DNA of 64,000 nucleotides from Spirometra erinaceieuropaei (taxonomy: Eukaryota > Platyhelminthes > Cestoda > Diphyllobothriidea > Diphyllobothriidae), in assembly GCA_902702965.1 (NCBI GenBank), contig CACRXP010000550.1:50302-114301 (forward strand), given 5' to 3'. Position 1 is the stretch's first letter; the number at the start of each line of letters is the position of its first letter. Position numbers and translations under genes: made by a program. Below are positions 56,601-64,000 of this stretch, piece after piece. The notes under the pieces were generated by a model. That model saw only the letters and a program-made list of their open reading frames with translations, ran no database searches and was not told the origin of the DNA.

Positions 56601-57425
56601 AAGATTTTTTGGGCCTTATATGACGTCTTCTTAATAGCCTTTGGAAATTTCGGTTTCCCTTGCACGGAAAGTGCACAACTTGTTGTTTGGAAACCGAGAA
56701 TGCACCTGTAATAGCAGGTCAAGTTTAAAATTAAGACCGAAAGATACCGCGCCTTCAAGCATAAAGTGTAAATGCGACATAGTTCGCTACGAGATAAGTA
56801 CAGGAGAGAATAATTTCGTGCACGTCCTCTAACAACAACTTTGACTTCATAATGGCATCAGCAACTAATATTAAAAATTCATAGTGTGGTTTTCGTTGGC
56901 GACCGGAAAAAGCTCGTGACTGAATTATCTTGGACCATACAGCACGATAATTAATATTACAACACCACTTTAGTAATCTTTTCGTGTCGAAAACACATTC
57001 CAGAATTTCGGCTATTATTTCATGAGGTCGCACATCTACTGTAGTTTGGTCCGCCTGCGGCTGTCAGGATTGCTGACTAAGGTCTGGTCGTCAACTGACA
57101 ACTTCATCCTGAGTGATTAGTTCGTGCTTTCCCGACAACTTTCATATCAGCAACGCAGTCCTCCCCGCAGATTCTTCAAGCTTGAAGCTTTGACTATTCT
57201 CAAGAAGACTTTAAGGATGCCCATTTTCCTCCATAAAATGGATGAGGACCTGCTTTTATGCTAACTTTATGCCGCACTCTGTCTTTTAGAGTCGGCTTTC
57301 CAACTAAAATTTGTTGTCCTTCATTTCAGCCGAAATTCGGTGCCATACTTCAAGGTCCGACGGGCGACGCGCTTGATGCCGTGAAGCACCAGAACGCATT
57401 GTTTTGTCTGATGCAGTTTCATGAG
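47571..57425 (+). CDS. IPPK: Inositol-pentakisphosphate 2-kinase, N-terminal exons (partial)
   Basis: Phosphorylates the 2-position of inositol pentakisphosphate to make InsP6. Five exons are recognised: 47571-47687, 47763-47828, 47935-48001, 49904-49977, 57330-57425, in compatible phases (0,0,1,0). Joined, they give about 140 residues. CSYRGEGNNNIVL is the N-lobe nucleotide-binding loop (WGYHGEGNKSLVV in vertebrates), followed by TIYRIRK, and FLEEVDRKFAPQRP matches the stretch FVKQLCLKIQSERP. Then LQAYGTGPTLCIEIK and PKFGAIL give the EIKPK motif with the lysines that contact the substrate phosphates. KHQNALFCLMQFHE matches KHKVCRYCMHQHLK. The start codon and the C-terminal two-thirds (family about 490 aa) were not found. 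The last introns are 1.9 and 7.35 kb and carry repeats. Confidence 0.82.
47763..47828 (+). CDS. IPPK: IPPK exon, tentative
   Basis: LTVLFGQHRMAQFFTAEFLP then TS: corresponds to the KNVMKEFLGENYV region. Acceptor CACCAG, donor TCG|GTATGG, phase 0 on both sides. An alternative acceptor at 47749 would change the phase. Confidence 0.55.
47935..48001 (+). CDS. IPPK: IPPK exon
   Basis: RLIDVDSAFLEEVDRKFAPQ then RP plus one base. Acceptor ATTGGCAG, donor A|GTATGT. Confidence 0.78.
49904..49977 (+). CDS. IPPK: IPPK exon with first half of EIKPK motif
   Basis: PDATQIPNHLQAYGTGPTLC then IEIK. Acceptor CTTGGCAG with two bases that complete the phase-1 donor of the previous exon; donor AAG|GTAACC. Confidence 0.82.
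51995..52569. mobile_element. 575-bp non-autonomous element with 29-bp terminal inverted repeats (MITE-like)
   Basis: 51995-52023 and 52541-52569 are inverted repeats matching at 27 of 29 positions, with core TCGGGAGATGGCACCCAAA and outer TTGGTAA. AAAG flanks both ends (51991-51994, 52570-52573) as a possible 4-bp target duplication. There is no transposase frame inside. It lies in the large IPPK intron. Superfamily unknown. Confidence 0.65.
53430..53640 (+). repeat. Dispersed repeat R1, partial copy
   Basis: GTCCAGACTCTGTCGTG, CAGATCCAAGTAGGTG, a GA run, AGAGTACGGTTGATGGTGCT, CACTATAAACTGATTCGCG and GCAGGCCACCGG match the 3' half of the copy at 55720-56145. Confidence 0.55.
55720..56145 (+). 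repeat. Dispersed repeat R1, long copy
   Basis: About 425 bp shared at roughly 80% (by eye) with 62905-63345, in the same orientation: CAAACCATGGCCCTCGCAG, TGACACCTGGTTCCCTGCCA, GCTCCCGCTGGGTAT, CAGTCATCATCCTCGTCCTT, CTGTGTGGACC. No protein and no clear Pol III boxes, so its class is open. Confidence 0.7.
57330..57425 (+). CDS. IPPK: IPPK exon with second half of EIKPK motif
   Basis: PKFGAILQGPTGDALDAVKH to CLMQFHE, 32 codons, phase 0. Acceptor CATTTCAG, donor GAG|GTGAGT. The next exon was not recognised. Confidence 0.85.
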
Positions 57426-58429
57426 GTGAGTTGTGTCACTCCACGTTCCAATCGACCTGCGTACCACTTTCTATCGGCAGCCCTGGAAGGCAGTAATCGA
57501 CGTTTGAATCGCATCATCGATGGGTATAGAATGTCCTAACTAGTGCGCAGCAAGTGACATACCGGCGGCTTTTTGCAGTTTCATATCTCGGAGGTTTTAA
57601 AGTTTTACTCGAAATCAGTCGTTTGGTTAAAGTGCATGACAATATGTAACACTTCATTTTTCGCCTGTTTACTTCGATTTGGCCTGAAAGTAGTGGCTGA
57701 CAGCTTCATAGGACGGCGGTAGGCCGGCTCAACACTTTATCGAGTTGGTGTCAAATTGCCAAACCTTTGATACCTATCAGGACAATTTGACCTCATCGCC
57801 TTGTATTGGTTATCTGCTGCCGGAAAGCAAACCGACAACCGTTATTGGGGCTGTGTTTTCTGACAGCTGTGCATGCACACTTTAACCTCTCTGCGAACTC
57901 GTGTTCGTGCATTTGTGTCGACAGTGGTCTGTGAGCCACCTACATTGATAGGCCGTGCAAGCTGTGCTCCTTTCCATCCGATTAGTTGTGAGTGCGTACG
58001 TCAGACAAACAAAACTTCCTTGCCCGAAATCGACTACTTCTCCGTCTTAACATCCGGGTTGGGCACCTTATTATATGCGCAAAGCCTGCTTGAGAAGCGT
58101 TCAAAACACTTGAAGTGGAGTCTTGTTGATTTGGCTTTTATTAGCTGAAGCAAGCGTGCAGGGCAGGATTCATTGGTGCGAAAGAAATCGCGCGTCCTGT
58201 CGTTTCATAACATAAATAACGAGTAAGAAGAATACAGCAATTTGAATTCGTGCAGAAAATCAATGCAGAAACAGCAAGGCCATCGTTTTGGATAATGCCA
58301 GCTAATCAATAAAATTAGTAACCTAGACGCGACAGGGGAAGAATAGTGGGAAAAACGTTAACGAGCAAAAATAAAAGGGAAGAACATGAAAATCATGGAC
58401 CTAGAGGTTATCATGGCAAAGTTAGGCTA

Positions 58430-59140
58430 ACCACATGTTCTGGCTGTTTACAAAGATCTGGTTTCACCTGTAGTGTATAGGCCACCTCCAGGTAACGCAA
58501 TGTTCGAGTTGTTCGTGCCTTAACAATTACTCGGAAGGATGTTTTAGGATCGACGGAGTGACCACTAACAAGTATGTGTTTTGTAAGCCATCTGGGCAGG
58601 TGCTAAATAGACCTAGCTGCCAACTGCCTTTGCGTTCGCCCAATGTACTTACATCCGCAAGTGCATGTGAATTCATAAACACAATTTGAAGTAGCGTGCA
58701 TTACCGAGGCATCCTTCGCCGTGGAATTGGAAGAGGCTTAGTAGGACCGCATAATATTATTTCGGCCGCATTGTATGTTCTTCCAATGGTGCAGCGCAGC
58801 CGTCACTTGATAGTATTTAAAATATTGTCACCCTCAAAGGGCAAAGATATAAAACGGGCTTTTTTGAACTGAATGTTCCGTCAATTTTTTAGAGTTGCTG
58901 TACTTGTGGATGAAGCCGGCAGGGTATCCACGCCAAAGCGGAGTTTCTTTGAGCCATGCAAGTTCTGCGTCCAGTGTCTCATTTGAGCAAATGTTCCGAA
59001 GTCTTTGAAAAGGAGTGTATACTAAATTCTGGTTCCATTGTATGGGTAAAAACTCAAGAAATGCAAGTGTTGCCCATTTCAAGTATTATTGTAGAAAACT
59101 GGAGCGGCATCGTAGCTGTTGCTCTCGTCGTCGTGCATTT
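58430..59140 (-). pseudogene. Penelope-like element 3' half: RT thumb, linker and GIY-YIG endonuclease
   Basis: On the minus strand, 59082-58834 gives QRLRNICSNETLDAELAWLK and WRGYPAGFIHKY, the thumb region of Penelope RT. A shifted frame then gives KKARFISLPFEGDNILNTIK and RRLRCTIGRTYNA-like sequence. From about 58690, CVYEFTCTCGCKYIGRTQRQ carries the YIG core and conserved Arg of the nuclease, then LPRWLTKHILVSGHSVDPKT and VAYTLQVKPDLCKQPEHVV, ending at a TGA. One internal TAG follows LAARSI. In intact elements this nuclease cuts target DNA. The RT palm is missing upstream. Confidence 0.8.
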
Positions 59141-60261
59141 ATCTTCTGCATCATGCGTCTCAACAATTGCACCTCACGCTGATTCTGATGCCGCGAACTC
59201 TCTCGTCTGATTGGTTAGCATGACCTGCAGATCCGCATGACTTATGCTGACCACATGACCACCAGACTACATCACCAGCATTCCGTTTGTTAAAAGTGCA
59301 GGGTCTCCTGTCAGTCCTACAGCCCTGAATTCTATTCCGGAGCAATCGCAGTATGGGTGATTTAGGTTCCTGATAGGCTAAGTAACTTTGTGGTCTACAG
59401 ACAATCTGCTTTTCGTCCTCTTCACCATTATGTCCGAAGAAACCGCCGACGCTATTAACTTGAATTGACTATACATGTCTAATATCTTTCAGAAGACCCG
59501 TTAGGCTGGTAAAAGTATGTAGCCAGTTAGTTTCTGAATGGGGCAGCATTTCCTGGCTGCAGTGCAAGCGAATGAAATTGGCCTACACAAACCGTTGCTT
59601 TACACGCAAGAAATTATTCTGATCACAGTAATGCTTTTACTCCCATTTACTCAATCGGCGGTTCTATCGTCACGAGAAATGACGTCCACCTACGAAATGG
59701 CCGCAGTACGGTGAACTAGTTTATAGTGGGGCATCTGTTGCTTTTCCAAGTTCTGGCTTCCTTTTCAGGAGATGTAGGTACTCGCCAAGTACAGCGGAAT
59801 AACTATTATTGATAACTTTGCCGGGACGTTGTCAGCCCCAAACGTTCTCGACGCCCTTTCGTACTCCCCAGTTTTAACCGTACCCCATCTTTCAACTCTA
59901 TTGTGTCAACTCGTAGATTTGTATGCTGTCGCCTTTTTTTTCCTATCTGTCACTTTCGACGGCAAGCCCTTTTAGAAGACTGATTTATAAAATCTGCCGT
60001 CTTGCTGTCGACGATTCCCCTACTCTAGAGTCGTCCTTTATCCAATCCCAACTTCTCGTGTGTGGTTATTAGAGACCTAGCGGATTGAGCCAGGTTTCTG
60101 ACCTCCCTTACTCCCAATTTACCTTTCGTTGCACGGAGGCTGGGGACGAACGTTTTGTTTTAATTGTGGCCCATTCATTTGTTTTTCTGACCCTCTTAAG
60201 CACGCGCTCAAGCGCGTACGATCATGTGGACAGTACTCGCTCCTGACTGCGCCCGGGCCGT
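59141..60261. other. No gene recognised
   Basis: Contains one 66-codon stretch without stops (59775-59972, +) with no family match, and near 60150 a CFNCG motif discussed with the next entry. Confidence 0.35.
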
Positions 60262-60880
60262 NNNNNNNNNNNNNNNNNNNNNNNNNNNNNNNNNNNNNNN
60301 NNNNNNNNNNNNNNNNNNNNNNNNNNNNNNNNNNNNNNNNNNNNNNNNNNNNNNNNNNNNNNNNNNNNNNNNNNNNNNNNNNNNNNNNNNNNNNNNNNNN
60401 NNNNNNNNNNNNNNNNNNNNNNNNNNNNNNNNNNNNNNNNNNNNNNNNNNNNNNNNNNNNNNNNNNNNNNNNNNNNNNNTCCTCCTCGTCCCTTGGCTGT
60501 TTCTGTTTTTTTTCAAGTTACGATCGCCGACCGGTCAGGGCGTATCTTTTGGGTTTTGTTTGCCGCAATATTCAGAGCACGCTCGGCCTTATTCAGCTCG
60601 ACAGCTTGTGGGGCGTGTGCCTGCGCATTTATCTGGCCAGCCGTCAACCAAATGATGCTTTGCACAGGGCTTTACTCCTCCTTCACCATTGTTGCGCTGC
60701 CCTCAGCTGTCGGACATTATCGTTGCCGCCTCACAGTTGTAAAACGTGAGCCCATAGCTCAGACATTAGGACGTTTAGCCGAAATGTGCTCAGCGACCAG
60801 CTGATTGAAGCGGAAGTCTCAGGCTTCCTCGTTGACACTGGGGCAGAGCCGACCAGTGGTCGAGATTAAATCAAAAATGG
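60129..60880 (+). pseudogene. LTR-retrotransposon gag/protease relic around an assembly gap
   Basis: Before the gap, GRTFCFNCGPFICFSD looks like an eroded CCHC zinc knuckle. After it, around 60784-60870, NVLSDQLIEAEVSGFLVDTG with AE following is a retroviral-type aspartic protease start with intact DTG, then PTSGRD and a stop. The two pieces would be in the right order for gag-protease of a Gypsy- or BEL-like element. Most of the body is in the gap or lost. Confidence 0.5.
60262..60479. other. Assembly gap, 218 N
   Basis: Run of N; open frames across it are artefacts. Confidence 0.99.
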
Positions 60881-61559
60881 TCTGTAGAATTTTCCCTACC
60901 CTCGTCTACAGCACAGCCCACGCTGACTGCTTTTTTTAAAAACGCTGTCTCTTGTTTGCTGTACCGCTCCATCTCAAATTTGACGCTCCTGTGTTAGAGA
61001 TTGTTATTTGTGGAGGCCTGACCGAGGCCTCATGGCACCCAAATGACCCGACTCCACCTGCGTTCTCTTGCTAGAAACATCACCTTTCTAATACATTTCC
61101 CTACGTAGCTTATCTTCTATTTTTGTTGTAATTATTTTTTGCATACTGTACCACCGTGCCTGGTGCTCCTTTGTTACTAATTTGTCGAAGTATTCATCAC
61201 CCCAGCCCTAACACCGCGTTCGATTAGGGTTGATACGTTGTCCTAGTTCATATGACTGAGGGGTTGAAATCCTGCTGACGGTCTCCTGTCCTATTCGGAT
61301 GACGCCTCTTACCTAAATTTGACGGAAGTGGTGTGTCTTTAATTATTAGCTTCACTGCTCCTGTTCTTCGCAGTGTACGACGGTGTAGTCTGGGCTCACC
61401 CTCCGTCTGTTGTTTAGACAAACTAAATTAAAAATTTACTTGCTTTTGCTGGCCTACGCTCGCCAAAACTGCCGTCTTGATTGCCGAGCCAACTCCTATA
61501 TGTCTAGTTTTCAGCCCTCACTTTTGATGCAGATAAATCTTGCCAGACTCCGTAAAAGT

Positions 61560-61760
61560 GGCTATTCCGTTAATGAGAGGGTGCCGACAAAGAGAAGGGA
61601 GACCGCAATGGCCACTTCTGGCTTAGTAGCCGTCATCAGCCAGTCATACAAAACCCCAAGTGCGGATCACTTGAGATTTGAACCCGGGGCATGTTCTCGC
61701 AAGACCTCCGGACCTGTTTGTAACTCGCTCGTCTCCTTTTTATCACTGCGGTGTCATCTG
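61560..61760 (-). repeat. tRNA-derived SINE candidate
   Basis: On the minus strand: GACGAGCGAGTTACAAACAG, then CCCCGGGTTCAAATCTCAAG (box B-like), then ACTGGCTGATGACGGCTACT and AAGCCAGAAGTGGCCATTG. Head plus unrelated body is the layout of a tRNA SINE. Box A is weak. Confidence 0.45.
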
Positions 61761-61914
61761 GATGCTCGTGCAGAAGTATTTAGAAGCCTACGGTGAGAGC
61801 CGCATGAACTACTTAGAGCTCTAGATTGAGTCCTAACACGCAACGGGACGAGCATGTTCTATAACCTGATCGATGAAAGCCCTCCCACCGTAGTTAATAT
61901 TCCCGATCGCAACC

Positions 61915-62130
61915 AACAGGACGGCAGGCCCGTGGCTTTGTAGTAGAGCACTGGACCAAGGAGTCCGGGCTCGAAACCCAGGCATCACAAATCTGGGTTG
62001 GCCATGGCATGCTAAGGCCAGCTTATAAACAGGAACCAGCCACTCCAGTCCCCCTTGTCTCCGGCGGTACTCCTCATTTCGTGGAGCTACGTTAGCCTGC
62101 TTACCTACCAAGCTTTGCACTGTCGTTATT
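61915..62130 (+). repeat. tRNA-derived SINE candidate
   Basis: GTGGCTTTGTAGTAGAGCAC (box A), then GGAGTCCGGGCTCGAAACCC (box B, core GGCTCGAAACC), the spacing and order of a tRNA, followed by a non-tRNA body to about 62130. The acceptor stem is not complete, so a functional tRNA is unlikely. Confidence 0.55.
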
Positions 62131-62904
62131 TTAAGATGAATATTTTAAGCAGTAAAGATGCATCTCTGAGTACTCTCACCTCTGTCTAGTCTGACCTCTT
62201 CATTTTGGCATGATCGTCCGTACCCCCTTTTTGGCCATACGTCAAGCTGATTTATTGTTCTCGTTTCTTCTTTTACAGTCCAAGATGCGTATGTGGGCTC
62301 AGAGGTCTTCATATTGTCCGTGCGATCTTTTTTCTGGGTATGTCGGAGCGCTTTGTTCAATGCCTTATGTTTCTTCTCCTTGACTCCACCTTCATAGTCC
62401 TCTCCTTCCACCGCCTCCTCCCTCTAATTCCCCCTCCTGTTTGGTCTCAAAATCCTCTCATGTGTGTTGTGCTAAAAGTCCTGATGTCTCCACCATTTCC
62501 AACTACCGCATGACTATGGCTAGTTACAAGATCTTGTGGCCTTACAACGCCCGAAGGGTGACCTATATCAAGGCATCGAGAGCTCTGACCAGAAAAGGTC
62601 TATGTTATAAAAAAGGACTAATTTGCAACAGTTCTCTTCGGCTGCAATTGCTTCTCATGCTCCACTCTTCAACCGTCCATTGTGCCACCTCATCCTTGTC
62701 GCATTACTTGCCCATTGAAGCGAACTGCTTCACACGGAATAACTGATAATGAGGACATTCTCACACGTGCCGCATGACTTCCTATTCGGCCTTATCGATT
62801 TCCGATTGGAGGGGAGATAATTTTAGTTTCTGAGGCGGGGGTCACACGGCAAGTCGGATGGAATCTCCTTCAGGGAGTCAAAGGTGCAGGTTTCAAGAGG
62901 TCTG
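62131..62904. other. No gene recognised
   Basis: No exon, motif or repeat match seen. Confidence 0.35.
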
Positions 62905-63345
62905 AAAGTGTGTGCTATGCCAGTATCAGCAAACCATGGCCCTCGCAGCCTGTTATGCGCAGGCAGTTCCCTGACACCTGGTTCCCTGCCAGTAGATGCG
63001 TTGATGCTCCCGCTGGGTATTCAGGTGGTGGGCATGGCTGCCCAGTCATCATCCTCGTCCTTCTGACCCCTGTTGGGGTGTGGTTGATGCTCAGAAACCT
63101 GATTATGTGCTGTGTGGACCGGGAGTTGTAGCACGCCTAAGTGAGGCTCCGGCCGTACCAGTCACCTGCGCCACCCCTTGCCTCCGATCTTCCTGACTCT
63201 GTCTTGACACCGGGTCCAGGTGGGGAGGGGGGAGGAGAGAGTGCGGTGGATGCTGCGCAAGCCTAATATCACTCTAAACGAGTTTATGCGCAAGTCACTG
63301 TGTTTGCTGCACCTTGGTGTGTAGCACACGACGGACATCGTCAGA
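62905..63345 (+). repeat. Dispersed repeat R1, long copy
   Basis: Second long copy of the repeat at 55720-56145, with a lost or altered stretch around 63080 and an extra GGGGGAGGA run at about 63220. It ends in GGACATCGTCAGAATCGAT, which parallels GGACATCTTCGGAATCGAC of the first copy. Confidence 0.7.
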
Positions 63346-64000
63346 ATCGATGGTCGAACTGTCAAAGGTGCTGGTAGTGACGCCTGAACTCTGACCCCAC
63401 TTGGCACCCAACTCACACCCTTGACACCGTGAAACTGCTTTGGCCCCATGATCCGCACCTCTGTAACCGCTTGAACTGGAAATCAAAACCAGGTGAAGGT
63501 CAGCTGAAGTGTCTCACAAGGCGACGAAGCTGTGCAGCCTCATTCTTGCCCTCAACCTCTTACCTCTGTCTTCAAAATACGTGCTATAAAAGTGTAATTG
63601 AGCACATGTAGCAGTTTGACCGTCGCACTTACCGACGTTCATCGCGCCTCACGGAGTTGGCACAGCACCGGTGACTTGCGCGGAATTAGTTTGCAATGTA
63701 GCAGACTTACACGGCATCCACCACCCTCTTTTCTCTGCGTTCCGTCAGCCAATCCGACCGCCCTTTTTCGGTCTGATGGGTCTCTAGCCGAGCTCGCTGC
63801 GGGGGGGGGCGATTCTGTGCCTCCAAGGGGCTCTTGGGCCTGCGTCCGTGCGGGAACCTGTCGCCCTGCGTGCCCCGCCCTTCGAATGATCGACCGGATG
63901 CTTTGAGATTGCTTTAGAGCTTGCAATAACCTTGGGGCTTAAGCGAAAAATGCGTATAAGCTGGGCAAATACAGAAGGTCGGCTAACTCATGGGCTAATG
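63346..64000. other. No gene recognised
   Basis: GC-richer end of the window, with a run of nine or more G near 63803. No exon or repeat recognised. Confidence 0.35.

Noticed and set aside
57985..58148. Open segment with LPEIDYFSVLTSGLGTL, considered as an IPPK exon
   Set aside because: No similarity to the kinase and no clear acceptor or donor.
59775..59972. 66 codons without stop after TTTTCAGGAGATGTAG, considered as the next IPPK exon
   Set aside because: No residues match the expected KYCPLDLYSG region, and the frame has no ATG; not supported.
60129..60749. 206-codon frame across the 218-N gap
   Set aside because: Its middle is unknown sequence, so the frame is not real evidence.
61410..61796. 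128-codon plus-strand frame
   Set aside because: Overlaps a SINE candidate on the other strand and shows no protein features.
61922..61985. Functional tRNA gene
   Set aside because: Acceptor stem incomplete and followed by a repeat-like body; a SINE head is more likely.

Overview
The window reads as a eukaryotic, repeat-dominated genome, most likely a flatworm and probably a large-genome tapeworm of the diphyllobothriid type (Spirometra/Dibothriocephalus-like). This is inference from three things: a cilia gene whose first introns are only 26-29 nt, as known from flatworms; a Gypsy element with the CsRn1-type gag finger and a tRNA-Trp-like primer site; and many CR1/Perere-like, RTE-like and Penelope-like retroelements. 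No bacterial, organellar or rRNA genes are seen, and there is no CRISPR array.

Layout. 1-22.8 kb is a graveyard of non-LTR retrotransposons on both strands. It holds a nearly complete CR1-like element on the minus strand (9.9-14.45 kb), a second one on the plus strand (19.2-22.5 kb), and an ORF1+ORF2 element of another family (15.7-18.9 kb) that runs into an assembly gap flanked by a 142-bp perfect inverted repeat. A 2.67-kb Gypsy deletion derivative with two intact 348-bp LTRs (5759-8425) sits inside the ORF1 of a further CR1-like copy. 23.4-29.3 kb is a host gene, DRC3/LRRC48 (dynein regulatory complex subunit 3), in nine recognisable exons on the plus strand. 30-44.5 kb is again mobile DNA: a Penelope-like element, CR1-like fragments, a 506-bp solo LTR with target duplication, a near-full-length degenerate CR1-like element (35.1-39.1 kb), a lone endonuclease domain and the zinc-finger tail of an RTE-like element. 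From 47.57 kb the first five recognised exons of a second host gene, inositol-pentakisphosphate 2-kinase (IPPK/IPK1), run on the plus strand to 57.43 kb. Its introns hold a 575-bp terminal-inverted-repeat element and copies of an unnamed dispersed repeat. The rest of that gene is not seen in the window. 58.4-64 kb holds a Penelope-like GIY-YIG endonuclease relic, a retroviral-type protease relic next to a gap, and tRNA-derived SINE candidates.

How it fits together. The only host genes recognised are DRC3 (motile cilia/flagella) and IPPK (makes inositol hexakisphosphate); they share a strand but no obvious function. Everything else is selfish DNA in several stages of decay, with nested and head-to-head insertions that allow relative dating. 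Most open frames elsewhere are antisense or shifted shadows. Protein identities come from reading motifs by eye, and exon edges were placed by splice signals and phase, so they need RNA evidence.
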